Shown in pieces: positions 36,113 to 47,177 of a stretch of 64,000 bases of DNA; the stretch's first letter is position 1, and the number at the start of each line of letters is the position of its first letter. Where the stretch lies: positions 5,942,110 to 6,006,109 of the forward strand of contig NC_035169.2 of assembly GCF_001659605.2 (NCBI RefSeq), given 5' to 3'. The DNA is from Manihot esculenta. Lineage: Eukaryota > Streptophyta > Magnoliopsida > Malpighiales > Euphorbiaceae. The position numbers and the translations under genes are program-made. Under the pieces are notes generated by a model, which saw only the letters and a list, made by a program, of their open reading frames with translations, ran no database searches and was not told the DNA's origin.

Positions 36113-39100
36113 TATTTATATTTTGTGTGCCTATGTACTGCTGTATACTATTTTATTGGATTTTAGCAGCAAAGCTTGAGGTTTTTGATGGTTAATTTTT
36201 CCAGATTTGATTGATGCGGCTCCAGTATTATCCGAGCATTTGGGAAAGAGTACAAGGGAAATGGTTTCTTTGAGATGTTTGGAACAATTGTTTGGTATTG
36301 GTAATGGAGTTCCAAATGATGTTCCTTCTGTGGGAGAGCCAAAACGAACATTTGATTTCTCAGGGACTTGTGAAGATGCGCTCAAATCCATATTGAAAGA
36401 GGTAATCTATTTTTTTTTTTTTTTTTTTTTGAAAAAAACCGTTTTTGTCAATAAAAAGAATGAAATTTGAAGCAATAACTCGCATATTGTAATTCCAAGT
36501 TATTAGGTTATGATACTGTTCTAATGTTAAGTCCTGGGTTTCTCTGTTGTCAGACATCAGTATCGGATTTGAGAATGACTAGATCAGATGTATTGAGATG
36601 GGATATTCATCCTTTTATCACACATAAAAGAGCTTGCATGCCAAAATGTGCTTTAGAAAAGGTAATTGATTTTAATTGCATTTCTTTGTTTCGTCAAGTT
36701 CCCGTCAAAGATAAGTGGTAAAAGAATTTTGCATCTCATGTACTTTGTGTGACTGTGCGTACTTTATTGTTTACAAACAGCTTAAAGATGAAATTTCCAA
36801 AGGTACCCATCCAAACGCTGCTGCATTGACAGAACTTATCGGAGTGGTCCATAAAAATGATGAGAATGGAAAGATCACTGTGGATTCTGGTCATCATAAT
36901 GCAGTTACTGGGAGGATTGACAGTGATGAAACTGATGCTCAAGTCATGGCACCAGAGGAGAGTACCAATTCTCTACCACTGGAAAATAAGAATGGAATGG
37001 TCGGAGGTGATTCACATCATAGAAATTTATTACCCCTAAAGAGAAACAAAAGTAGTTTGGATAATGAAAATCCTGCTGGAGAGCATCAGGAAGATCAAGG
37101 TGGTGTTGGTAATGGTGATCTCCTATTAAATGTCAAAAGGGTTAAGAGCAATACCATGTGTATTAGTAACTCTACAGAACGGAGTTTTATTCTTCAAAAT
37201 GGTAAGAGGTTGGTGGAGGATTCTTCTGAAAAGTTGGTCAGAGTTAAAGAGAAAGGAAGTTGCCAAATGGAAAGAGAATCCCAAATAAGACTGGCTGAAT
37301 GCAAGTCTTTAGAGAATGGTCATGACAATTTTGTTGCTACAAAGGAGCTTGGAAATAGTCATAATGTTGGTGTTAGTGCTGACTTCTTGAATAATCAATG
37401 TGAGAATGCTGGCAATGCCAACAGAATGCAATCAGATAGGTCTGGAGATGGACCTTCCCAGCATATTTTGGTGGACGAAGTCCATGAGGCTGAACATATT
37501 TTGGTTGGAGTTAAAGAGAGAGGAAGTTGCCAAATGCAAAGAGAATCCCAAATAGGAGAGCTGGCCGAATGCAGGTCTTTAGAGAATGGTCATGACAAGT
37601 TTGTTGCTACAAAGGAGCTTGGAGATAGTCATAATGCTGGTGTTAATGCTGACTTCCAGCATAATCAAAGTGAGAGTGCTGGCGACGCCAACAAAATGCA
37701 ATCAGATAGATCTGGAGATGGACCTTCCCACCATATTTCAGTGGATTCCTTGAGTGGATTGCACAGAGATGCTGCTGTTGAAAAACTTGGTGGCATGGAG
37801 CATCTTTGTCAAGAAGACACATCAAGTGATGGTGATGAATATCATCTTAGGAAGGTTGATGTTGCTATGGAGAAGAGCCATTTCCTGAGCTCTCAATGCA
37901 CACTGAATCATGTTTCTCCAACCAACTGGACAGAGCTGCACCTTTGTGTAAAATGTAGCAAAGATGGTCAGTTGTTGGTTTGTAATGCTGTTGGTTGTCC
38001 ACTGGTGGTTCACAAAGAGTGCTTGGGTTCCTTACCAAGGTTTGATGAGGAGGGAAACTTTTACTGCCCATTTTGTTCATATTCTCTTGCTATCTCAGAG
38101 TACATGGAAGCTAAGAAAAAGGCCTCTCTGGCAAGGAGAGAATTGTCTGCATTCATTCATAAACAAACTGAGAGCTCACATAGCAAAGAGCATAATAATT
38201 TGAATCAAGATGGAGATGAGGATGATATGAGCGGAAATGTCAGAGAGAGTGAGTCTAATCAAACAAATAATGGCGGATATGCATTTGAAGTTAACAGTCA
38301 ACTTGAGAAAAGGAGAGGTGATAAGCAACCTGTGGAGCCTACAGTATCATGTTCTGATATAAAATTGATAAATCAAGAAGAAGATCCAGATGTAACTCAT
38401 GCGATAACTAATGTTTCTACTGGAGAAAAAGAAAGGGAAGAGATGGCTTCAGAGTGCCTGACTGTAGGGGGGCTTGAGAGACAAGACCAAACTTTTGCCA
38501 ACCCTAAATGCAATGGTGATAATCCAATGCGAAAAGACAGTGAGTGTTTCCCTTTAAATGGAAAACAAGCTGGAGTGATTGAAAAGAATGTTCTAGAGCA
38601 ACAAAGTAGTGATCAAGAAAACATCTCTGATGAGGGAAATAAGGAAAATTTAGTCTCTAATTACTCCATAAGGTTTCAAAGGAGAGAGAAACAATAGTAA
38701 GTTTCCACTTGTTTTCTAATTATTCAGAGTGTTCTCCAGATTGTTATCTTATTTCCTTATAGCTATTTTTAAGGAGTTGAATAATTTTTTTTAATGATTA
38801 TTGCACTCTTAAAGAGCAATAATCATATTGGGTTGGTAATTCTTTTCTTTTATTTCTCAATGTGCACGCACATGTTTGTTCCTTCCTGTTGAACTAAGTT
38901 CGTACTTGAAGGACGTTGTAGAATTTGTTGCAAATGATCAAATACTAATAGTCTATATGTTCTATTTTGGTGCAGTTTAAGCCCAGCAATACCTCAGTTG
39001 AGGCGAAAGAAAGTTCATTGGACAACTGAGGAAGAGGAGATGCTCAAGGTACAGAATCTAGCTTGAGCATGTAATTTGACTTGCCTTTATGTGTGGTCCA

Positions 39101-39735
39101 TTATGTTTCTCCACTGTCAGTAATGTAAGAGCTGAATTCTACATTTTGAGTTAAGCTCATCTATGTGCACGTGTATTTTCTTTTCAATTATAAAAATCAG
39201 GAAAGGAGGATTTTGTGAGTATGGGTATGGCAGCAATGCGATTCCACCTGGGTCATCCATCTACACTCAATGTGGATGATTTTCAATAATAATTTTTATT
39301 TTAGGATGATTTATGAGATCAACCCTAAATAGTAGGACTAAAGCAATGTGGATGAAAATCTCAGGTAATTTCACATGATACCCAAAATAGGAAAAATAGA
39401 GCCCCCTCTCCTGGGTGCAAAAGTGAATTATAGTAATAAGCATATTTATATGTTTTTTAACTTTTTCCCTTTGAAAAAATTTATGAGCATTAATATACTT
39501 AAACTATTCATTTTCTATTTTCTGTTTTCAGTTTCCACTGGCATAATTGATATTGATGATTCCTTTTACTGTGTTATAGGAGGGAGTGCAGAAATTTTCA
39601 AATGTTGGTGAAAGAGCTATTCCATGGAAGAAAATTTTGGAGTATGGTAGTTCAGTATTTCTTAATGGCCGTACTACAGTAGACCTTAAGGATAAATGGA
39701 GGAACATATGTAAAGGAAGTCCTAAATGCAAATAG
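35962..39735 (+). CDS. PHD-finger protein with C-terminal telobox-type Myb/SANT domain (TRF-like)
   Basis: Exons 35962-36058, 36205-36401, 36554-36661, 36781-38696, 38976-39048 and 39580-39735 join in phase to about 848 aa. The N-terminus (residues 1-134) is a conserved helical module (WLWTIEYLARF, KRTFDFSGTC). A PHD-type zinc finger lies at residues 523-566 (CVKC, CNAVGC, HKEC, CPFC). The C-terminus (about 780-848) is a Myb/SANT domain with HWTTEEEEMLK and the telobox VDLKDKWRN, split by an intron. Telobox Myb domains bind telomere-type TTAGGG/TTTAGGG repeats in plant TRF-like proteins, and PHD fingers read histone tails, so a chromatin or telomere-linked nuclear role is likely, but it is inferred. 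The long middle is acidic and low in structure and carries an internal 89-residue duplication. Exon 4 ends at AATA|GTAAGT; the TAG there is cut by splicing. Confidence 0.85.
36079..36110. repeat. (TA)n microsatellite in intron 1
   Basis: About 16 TA units directly after exon 1 of the PHD/telobox gene. Confidence 0.9.
37241..37740 (+). repeat. In-frame tandem duplication in the PHD/telobox gene
   Basis: Two units with a 267-bp period (89 codons): the first starts at 37241 and the second at 37508. Each encodes GSCQM(E/Q)RESQI, then SLENGHD, FVATKELG and MQSDRSGDGPS. The second copy is shorter, to about 37740. Roughly residues 288-376 and 377-454. Confidence 0.88.
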
Positions 39736-39739
39736 GTGT

Positions 39740-41080
39740 GGGCCGGGTCAGCTCGCTTGCAAAGTTACTTCATCTTACTTTGGTAAGCCTCTTACTGATT
39801 TTGTCAGGAATTAATATTCCTTTAATTCATGGCTTGTGGCAGCTGATGATTACATGAGAAATCTGATCTAAATTGTTTCCATTAAAGATGAATCTGAAGG
39901 ATAATTTTGTTTATATGCTGTTTTAGTTACACTATAATCCAGTCGCACATGGAGGGAATCTCAAATTTAAGCATTCTATGAAATTCTGGAAGCACCCTTT
40001 GTTAAGATCATGACAAATATGATAAGTGTTAGAAGCTGGACTATACGACGTGGACTCTTCTCCATTTTCGCTTATCAAACACTGTAAAGTAGGTGTAGAT
40101 ATCTAGAATTTTGGTGTTTATTTTGGCTGTTATTTCAGTGACTCTTTACGTAAACTTCTGGTTTGTCTTGAAAAAAGGCATATGAAATATGAGCTTCTTT
40201 TGTAATTTTATGCAAGAAATCTATCTGTGAACTATGAAAGAGTTGATGTTTGCAGAGTACCACGATCTGCTGAAAGTTTCATATGAAAACATTTTACAAT
40301 TTCAGATTACTTTAACCGATCGATCATTCACCACGCTGACCATAAGATCAAGAGTTATAGGCTGAGATTTTCAGCTAACGTTATGTCTACTTTGATTAGA
40401 TTCTGTTATGCGATGTTTGGATACTTGGATTTATAATTGAGGATTTAAAAAACATTATTTTAGTATAAACTCTTAATAATTTTTTACTGTACTAGTAGAT
40501 GTAGCAAATTTGGTGCATGTTAAAATTAATTTGAATCTTAAAAATAAAAAAAAAATCTATTTGGTGGGGAAAATTTACCAGCTATTCCATCGAAGGCTTT
40601 TTTTTTTTTCAACCACTGTAGTAAATTATTTTTATTTTTCAGAAATGTCAAAAAATTTTTTTATTTTGCGACAAAAGAATTTTATTATTGTGTCTTTGTG
40701 AAAAAAAAATTCCATTTAATTACAAATTTTTATATCTTCATTTATCATGATTCATTTTATATAAAAAAAATTAATAAATTTTTATAAAATTATAACAGAA
40801 TTTAACTATTTTTAAAAGATTTTTTTTTAAATTAAAAAAATTAAATTCTTTAATTTTAAATAAAAAAATATTTAAAAAAATCACAAAATTCTTGATTTTA
40901 CATGAATGATATAATTAATTGTACTTATTTACTCAAACTTATGTCTTATATAATATAATTATTATAATTTTAATTTTAGTTGTGGAATGAAAGTATTATC
41001 ATCATTAAATTTTCCAGAATTTCTGATTTTAATTTATTTATGTCATAGTTATTTTCGTGATTATCAAATTATAGATATTT
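39740..41080. other. 3' flank of the PHD/telobox gene and AT-rich DNA
   Basis: 39740-40420 is moderately balanced and likely includes the 3' untranslated region. After that it is AT-rich without a supported gene. Confidence 0.5.
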
Positions 41081-41083
41081 AAA

Positions 41084-41464
41084 TTCCGGTTGATATGGGT
41101 TATTTAAAATCTTAAACGATATCAACTTCTATTTATCAAAAAAGTCTTAATATACACAATATAAAATAAAAATTAGCCGTTTATTAATTATAAATTAAAT
41201 AATACGAAATTGACTGCGGTGTTTTAATTTATTAGAGTTAATCGTATTCTTATCTAAAGTAAAATGATTTATATTAAAAAATCAATAAATAAATATTCAA
41301 ATGCTTTATCTCCTTATTAGTCTCCAACATAAAAAAGTATTAATGATAATAACAATAATCAATCACCAATCAAAATATAGATCAAATAGAATATAATTCA
41401 TTTTTATAGCTTTTATAAAAAGCTATTCAATTCTCCAATTTGTTTCATAATTTCTTTTTTTCTT
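41084..41464 (+). repeat. Upstream copy of the secreted-protein promoter region
   Basis: It matches 41837-42218 over its whole length (offset about 753 bp), including GCCGTTTATTAA, AATAATACGAAATTGACTG, AATGCTTTATCTCCTTAT and a TATAAAA box at 41414. The match stops just before the position of the start codon of the gene downstream; no coding sequence follows this copy. Confidence 0.85.
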
Positions 41465-41487
41465 CCTCTTAAATTCTATTAATAAAT

Positions 41488-41640
41488 TTATTGGTAATTC
41501 CTTAACAGATTTTAATATGTTAATAAATTTTAAAAAGTGTTAATAAATTTATTAGTAATTTACTAACAAATTTTAATATATTAACAAATTTTAAAAAGTA
41601 TTTAAATTTCTAACGGATTTTAAATCTTTTAGTATATCTA
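41488..41640. repeat. Short AT-rich tandem repeat
   Basis: AACAGATTTTAATATGTTAA and AACAAATTTTAATATATTAA type words recur, each followed by CAAATTTTAAAAAGT-like sequence. The units are imperfect and about 70 bp long. Confidence 0.5.
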
Positions 41641-41836
41641 TATTTGAATTTTCATTTTATTTTATCTGTTTTAAAAAAAAAAAATTCTCCATATAATATA
41701 TTCGACGATATAATATTATAAGCACATTTATAAAATGCAACTAATAAAATGCAACTAATAGAGCATAGTATAAATGATGTTTTTCTTTTTTTATTAAGAA
41801 AAAAGAAAAAAAGAAGGCTAAAATTAAGAGAAATGA

Positions 41837-42218
41837 ATTCTAGTTAATATGTGTTATTTAAAATTTTAAAAGATATGAACTTTTATTTGTCGGAAAGTCT
41901 AATATACACAGTACAAAATAAAAAATAGCCGTTTGTTAAGTACAAATTAAATAATACGAAATTGACTGATGTGTTTGAATTTATTAGATTTGACATATCC
42001 TTATCCAAAGCAAATGGATTTATATTAAAAAATCAACAAATAAAAATTCAAATGCTTTATCTCCTTATCAAACCTCCCACATCAAAAAGTATTAATGATA
42101 ATAACAATAACCAATCACCAATCAAAATGTAGATCAAATAGAATAGAACTCCTTTGTATAGCGCTTATAAAAGGCTATTCAATTCTCTAGTTTGTTTCAT
42201 AGTTTCTTTTTTTTCTCT
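41837..42218 (+). promoter_or_regulatory. Promoter region of the ECA1-like gene (second copy of a duplication)
   Basis: It lies directly upstream of the gene at 42244 and repeats 41084-41464. The TATA box TATAAAAG is at 42166-42173, which fits a transcript start near 42195-42205 and a short leader. Confidence 0.7.
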
Positions 42219-42243
42219 AACTATAATATTTTTCATAGTGATA

Positions 42244-42597
42244 ATGAAGACACAATTTGCTATTTTGCTTCTGGTTCTTCTCTGTTCAGTTGATTTTTTC
42301 CCTCAAAGTCTGGCTAGGCCATGGTTGGAAGCTTTTGATGAAGAAGGAATTCAAAATTTTGCACTTCCACCTGTTACCCATGAACCTAATGTTTCAAAAT
42401 GCTTGAAAATTTTCCATGAAGAAAAGATTTGTGTTGGCGAGATTTTATTGTCGATTCGGAATCATAAAGTCATAGTTGATCCAAGATGCTGCAGCCTAGT
42501 TGATAAAATTAGTGAAGATTGCTCAGGAACTTGTTTCGCTGGACTTACTGAATCATTTTTCAGTATTGTTTTGAAAAATTATTGTGCTTATAAATAA
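42244..42597 (+). CDS. Small secreted cysteine-rich protein, ECA1/prolamin-like type
   Basis: 117 aa. Residues 1-24 form a signal peptide (MKTQFAILLLVLLC, cleavage probably after SLA). The mature part has seven cysteines: Cys53, Cys63, the Cys82-Cys83 pair, Cys93, Cys97 and Cys114. The order C..C..CC..C..C is that of the prolamin-like domain of plant ECA1 (early culture abundant) proteins, many of which act as secreted signals of egg and female gametophyte cells. The usual Trp after the Cys following the CC pair is absent, and Cys97 is extra. The ATG at 42244 is chosen because the signal peptide starts there and the TATA box is 70-78 bp upstream; an in-frame extension to 42154 runs through the TATA box. 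The exact role is unknown. Confidence 0.75.
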   Translation: MKTQFAILLLVLLCSVDFFPQSLARPWLEAFDEEGIQNFALPPVTHEPNVSKCLKIFHEEKICVGEILLSIRNHKVIVDPRCCSLVDKISEDCSGTCFAGLTESFFSIVLKNYCAYK

Positions 42598-42599
42598 GC

Positions 42600-44485
42600 A
42601 CTATTGTTTAATATTTAGTTATTTCAATTATCTATTATTATTGGGATTTTATTTTGTTTTTTAGTTATTTATATTCCATTAGCTATTAGAGATTAAAATT
42701 TTTAGATGGTACTATTTAGTAGCATATACAATCTTGATAAAGATTAATAAAGAATATTTTTTTTCTTTTTGTGTGTATGTATGATAAAAATTTTCATTTT
42801 TTATTTTTTTATTAAATTGCTTAATTTCTAAATAAAATAAATAAAAACTTACAAATCCTAATTGATTAGTGGTTATTTTGGGTTCATATTATCAATTATT
42901 TTGGTATTTCTTTTTGAGGTTAATTAAAACAATTAAGAATTATACATGTTTACATATGTATATTTTTTATTTTTTTAATATTTCAGAATTAATAATTTTA
43001 TATGCATTGCGCTAATTAATAACTCTACAAAATTTAAAATTAAAATTTTTGACCGAATTATATGTAATATTGAGTGGAACTAATTTAGCTATGCTCAAAC
43101 CTCCGATTCTATCAATATCTGAAATTTTATTAATTATTATTTTTATAAAATATTTAATTATTTTAGAATTAAAAAAACTGAAAAAAATAAATAATATTTT
43201 TTTAAAAATTATTTAATTATTTGAACAAACATGCAACCGATTAAGTATGCGCCACTTGGCCAAAGCATTTGGATCAGAGGTCCATCTCTAGCATGCACTT
43301 CAAGCCTCTTCAAGTCAGCCACTGGGAACGAACAAATTTCCACACTTATTATCATGAAATTTGATGTAAGGTGACGGTCGAAACCCTAAGTCCAAGTAGA
43401 GAAGGGAGTGAGACGGGAGTTGACTTCTGTTTTCTTTCCTTTTTTCTTCTTTCATCGAAGACATCTGTTTTCTTTCCCGTGGCGGTTAAGTCGTTCGCTA
43501 CCTCATTCTTAATCTAAGATATTATAATAATATACTTTTGAGTAACATAAAACCATTTTAATCTAATAATAATATATCCAATTTTCCAGTTAAACTATTA
43601 ATATGAGATGTTCTTTTTAAACTTAAGATATTGAAACAGTTTACTTTGAGAAGCATAAAAGCCATTTAATTTTTTGTGTTATTTTTTCTTTGCAAAAGAA
43701 GTAAATTTTCCTCCCAACCTAAGTAATTTTAACTTACTTTTCTTATTTTCTAGTTTTTTTTTTATAATTAAATATTTAGATAAATTTAATAGAAAATTAA
43801 AGGTTATACTTATTGATAGATAATAATGTGTGAAAGATTTCATGATATAATTTTATTTAAATTATATATTTATTTAAATAAAAAATAAATTAATTAAATT
43901 AAACATAAATATTTTTTATATTTTATGATAATTTTTATTATTATCATAAAAAATTATATATTAATTATTATGTGAGTTGAGTATTTGCCTTTCAAAATTT
44001 GAGTGTTTAGTCAATATATAATTTTTTCTATTAAATTGAATATTATATTTTAAATATTATATAAACAATCGGAGTAGGGATATTTATATTATTTTTATAG
44101 TCACACTCCATTTATTTTATGAGAATTTAACATACCAACCAAGCATATTTAAATTATACTTTGTAGAAAATAATTTCTCTGAAAGTGTACTTTCCAAGAA
44201 ATTAATTTCTTGCTAACTAAATCATTTTGAACCAAAGAAGACCTTATTTATTTCTGTTGACCAACTAATATGAGAATAAACAATAATGAGTTGATATGAA
44301 TAATTTATTTAATATAATGAATAAAAGTAAATAATTAATGGAATATTTTAGAATTAAATGAGAGCAAGTATTTAATTAAATTAATTTATATTCACCAATG
44401 TAGGAGGTGTTTATCAAAATTAATTTATAAGAACTTAGTAGTTATAAGCATTTAAAATTTTTAAGTACATACATATTTAGTTATA
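42600..44485. other. Intergenic DNA, no gene seen
   Basis: The 3' flank of the ECA1-like gene, then AT-rich DNA. A more balanced stretch at 43230-43510 shows no open frame or domain. Confidence 0.5.
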
Positions 44486-44489
44486 ATAT

Positions 44490-44994
44490 TTACAAGTTCG
44501 GTTGGAAATGGATAGCGGCTTAAGTTCAAGTTTAAATAGCTCTGGATGTGTAAAATGTGAAAAGACGCACAAAGACTCTTGTCGATTTGGGACTAAAGCT
44601 TGTTATAGATATAGACAAAAGTGACACATGGCTCATGAGTATCCCAATGCAACCAGGATGGCATAGTCCCAGCAAATAGCTTCTAGCAGTGTGGTGCAGC
44701 CAACAGTTTTAGACACATCTCAAGACAGAGGTAGAGATCGAAAAAGAGAGATATCCTTTTTTTCAGTCGGTTCCAAGGAGAAGGTTCTTCAGCACCAACA
44801 CGGATCTTTAACATGATACAGTAGGATGCCAACATATCAAACACGGTGGTGTCAGGTAAACTTACTATTGGGTATTCTAATATATACGCTCTTATGGATC
44901 TTGGTGCCTCTCATTCTTTTGTTTCTCTAAGGGCTATAGACAGTTTGAGTTTGATAGTTTCTAGGCTAGAGTGTCCTCATTGGGTCAGTGGACC
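44490..44994 (+). mobile_element. Decayed gag/protease fragment of a related Ty3/gypsy element
   Basis: Translated over stops and frameshifts, this piece follows the gag zinc-knuckle and protease part of the complete elements nearby: CVKCEKTHKDSCRFGTKACY, then a VVQPT segment, AlaSerHisSerPheVal-like protease sequence (about 44910) and LECPHWVSGP at its right end. The match stops exactly where the LTR of the + strand element begins (44995). This is therefore the older host of that insertion; its other half should lie to the right of the window. Confidence 0.85.
44990..44994. repeat. Left target-site duplication candidate of the outer element
   Basis: GGACC directly before the LTR start. The partner copy would be beyond the right window edge. 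Confidence 0.5.
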
Positions 44995-45172
44995 TGTAAT
45001 ACCCGGCTAGACTCCGGTATCGGAATCCCTACCGTCCGGTGGGACCTCGGATGTCGGAAACCTCTAGAAGGGTAAAAACTATGATTTTATGAAATGTTTT
45101 CATGTATTTCATGTTTTTAAGTAAGAAATTAAATGAATTTTTACATGAAAAGTCTTTGGAGGAAAACCCAGG

Positions 45173-45297
45173 TTCGGCCGCCGAAAGTCAAGTTCGGCCG
45201 CCGAACATGCATGTGTTTTGGAGGCACGTTAGGCCCCCGAAAGCATGAGCGAGGGAAGTCCAGGTTCGGCCGCCGAACCTCATGTTCGGCCGCCGAA
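45173..45297 (+). promoter_or_regulatory. GCC-box inverted-repeat cluster upstream of the LTR TATA box
   Basis: Four copies of TTCGGCCGCCGAA start at 45173, 45193, 45265 and 45285. Each contains GCCGCC, the core of the GCC box bound by plant ERF/AP2 factors, inside a 6+1+6 inverted repeat. Four more copies lie downstream of the TATA box at 45889, 45908, 45992 and 46046. Binding is inferred from the motif only. Confidence 0.6.
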
Positions 45298-45351
45298 CCT
45301 TGCATGCATGCGGAGGCACATTCGGCCCCCGAACGTGGTCTGGCCAGCCAC

Positions 45352-45359
45352 TATAAAAG
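45352..45359 (+). promoter_or_regulatory. TATA box of the outer 5' LTR
   Basis: TATAAAAG in a GC-rich surround, about 360 bp into the LTR. The transcript start (R border) would be near 45385. The same box in the 3' LTR is at 63152-63159. Confidence 0.7.
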
Positions 45360-47172
45360 GGTCCCTTAGCCGAAAACGGGCGAGTTTTTCCCCATTTTCG
45401 GCCAAGGTGAGCTTTCCGCCGCCCCTCACCCATTTTTGATGTTCTTCCTCTAAATCTTTCAAGATTTTCACTTGTTTTCCCTTGGTTTTGAAGATTTAAG
45501 CTTTTGAAACAAGTTTTGGAGCTTGGAAGTCTTGGAGCTAAATCCCTCCATTTTTCCGAGCTAGGGTCGTTCTTCCTCTCGATCTTCAAGAGGTAAGCTT
45601 CGATCTATGCTTCTTTTATGTTTTATGAAAGTTTTATGCAAGTTGATGGGGTAGAATGCATGTTTAGGCTTGTTGTTAGGTTTATGGGTTTATGTTGTGA
45701 TTTGAACAATGTATGTTGGAAATGTGTTGTTTGAAGTGTTGTAGTTGGGGTATATTATAGTTTGAGACCCCTAGGTGTGATGTATGATGTGTATGCATGT
45801 GTAGAAACAAGTTTATGCATGTTTTGAGGTGTTTTGGAGGCTATGGACACAAGGAAGCCAAGTTTCTGCCCTTCGGCAGAAACTCAGGTTCGGCCGCCGA
45901 AGTGACTTTCGGCCGCCGAACCCCCTTGTGAAGGCAGTTTCGGCTGCCGAAGCCTGCCCCCGAAACTCAAGTTTCGTCTCTGTCGGGGAGGTTCGGCCGC
46001 CGAAAGTGCCGCCGAACCTGCATGACTTTCGGCTGCAGTGGGACTTTCGGCCGCCGAACCTGCCGCCGAAAGTGCCCTGTTCAGCCATTTCTTGCATGTT
46101 TTCATGTGATGTTTTCAGGATGTTTTAGGGGGTTTTTGGGGAGTATTTTAGAGTCATATTCAGGTATGTTTGGTCCCTCATTTGAGTCCACCTGTGTAGG
46201 TTCGGACCTGAGGAACCGAGACCCCCAGCAGTGAGCCAGCTGCTTCAGAGTCTCTTCAGAGCTAGCCAGAGGTGAGTGGAATAAACTTTAAGTTTTAAAG
46301 CAAATTAATGAAATGTTTTAGCATGATTCACGCATCATGAATGCCATGAGATATATCAGGTTGATTGCATTAGAATTCACGAATATGTTGCATTGCATAC
46401 CTTGTTGTTGATGTGGATGAATGTTGAATGATCCATTAGCCCTTTTATGTCATGATAGCCTATGTGAGTCCAGGTGTGCCTGCTACGGCTCTACGCCCCT
46501 GGCACTATGATTGATTATGGTAGTCCGGGTGTGCCTGCTACGGCTCTACGCCCCCGGCATGTATAAGTAAGAAAGATAGGGGCTAAATGGTGACAAGTTC
46601 ATCCTTGTTGTGAAATGTTTGTGTTATGGCGCATACATGAAAGCATGATTTAAATTGATATTTTATTATTCTGCTCACTGGGCTCTAGTAGCTCACCCCA
46701 CTCCCTTTATCCCCAGAGTTGCAGGTACAGGATAGATCGGGAAGTCGGCTAGAGTGAAGTTAAGTCATGTATGTTGTAATAGATAGTCGTGGACATGAAC
46801 ATGATGTAATGAGTAATTATGACCATGTAATGTAATGAATGATTTGATGATGTATTGAGGATTATAGTAGTGCTTGACCTAGAGGTGTGTGAATCCCCAT
46901 TATGTACAGAATGTTTATTGAGTAATGATGTTAATGACCATGATTATCCAAGCTGATATGTATAATGATGATACCCCATTGGAGTATTTTGATGAGGACT
47001 CCAGTGTGGGGTTTATGTATGATTTTGTGCATGCACAGGTTTTGCTTGGATAAGAGAAAAGAAAAATTTTTACAGATCATGTATATGTTGTTGTGTATGG
47101 GATTCCACAGGTTTACAGGAGGTATGTAGGCTTGCTACGGGTCCCGGCGGCCTTAAGCTGATCTGGATCCTA

Positions 47173-47177
47173 GCGCC
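47173..47177. repeat. Target-site duplication GCGCC, left copy
   Basis: Identical to 57372-57376 on the other side of the inner element. Confidence 0.93.

Larger units (their letters stand above)
44995..47177 (+). repeat. Outer element 5' LTR, left part
   Basis: It runs from TGTAATACCC to the target site GCGCC (47173-47177). It holds the TATA box at 45352, eight copies of TTCGGCCGCCGAA, and two copies of the GTGTGCCTGCTACGGCTC block near 46473 and 46529. Confidence 0.92.

Noticed and set aside
42154..42243. N-terminal extension of the ECA1-like protein
   Set aside because: It would run through the TATA box, and a proper signal peptide begins only at 42244.
43230..43510. A possible short gene in the more balanced stretch left of the gypsy nest
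   Set aside because: No open frame with start, stop and family-like sequence on either strand. At most it is a decayed repeat.
45133..46234. Open frames in the LTR on both strands (Phe-Gly-Gly-Arg and Ser-Ala-Ala-Glu rich), repeated at 48448-49498, 56218-57268 and 62933-63928
   Set aside because: They are translations of the GC-rich 13-mer repeat and its neighbours in all frames. They have no domain, and similar peptides appear on both strands.
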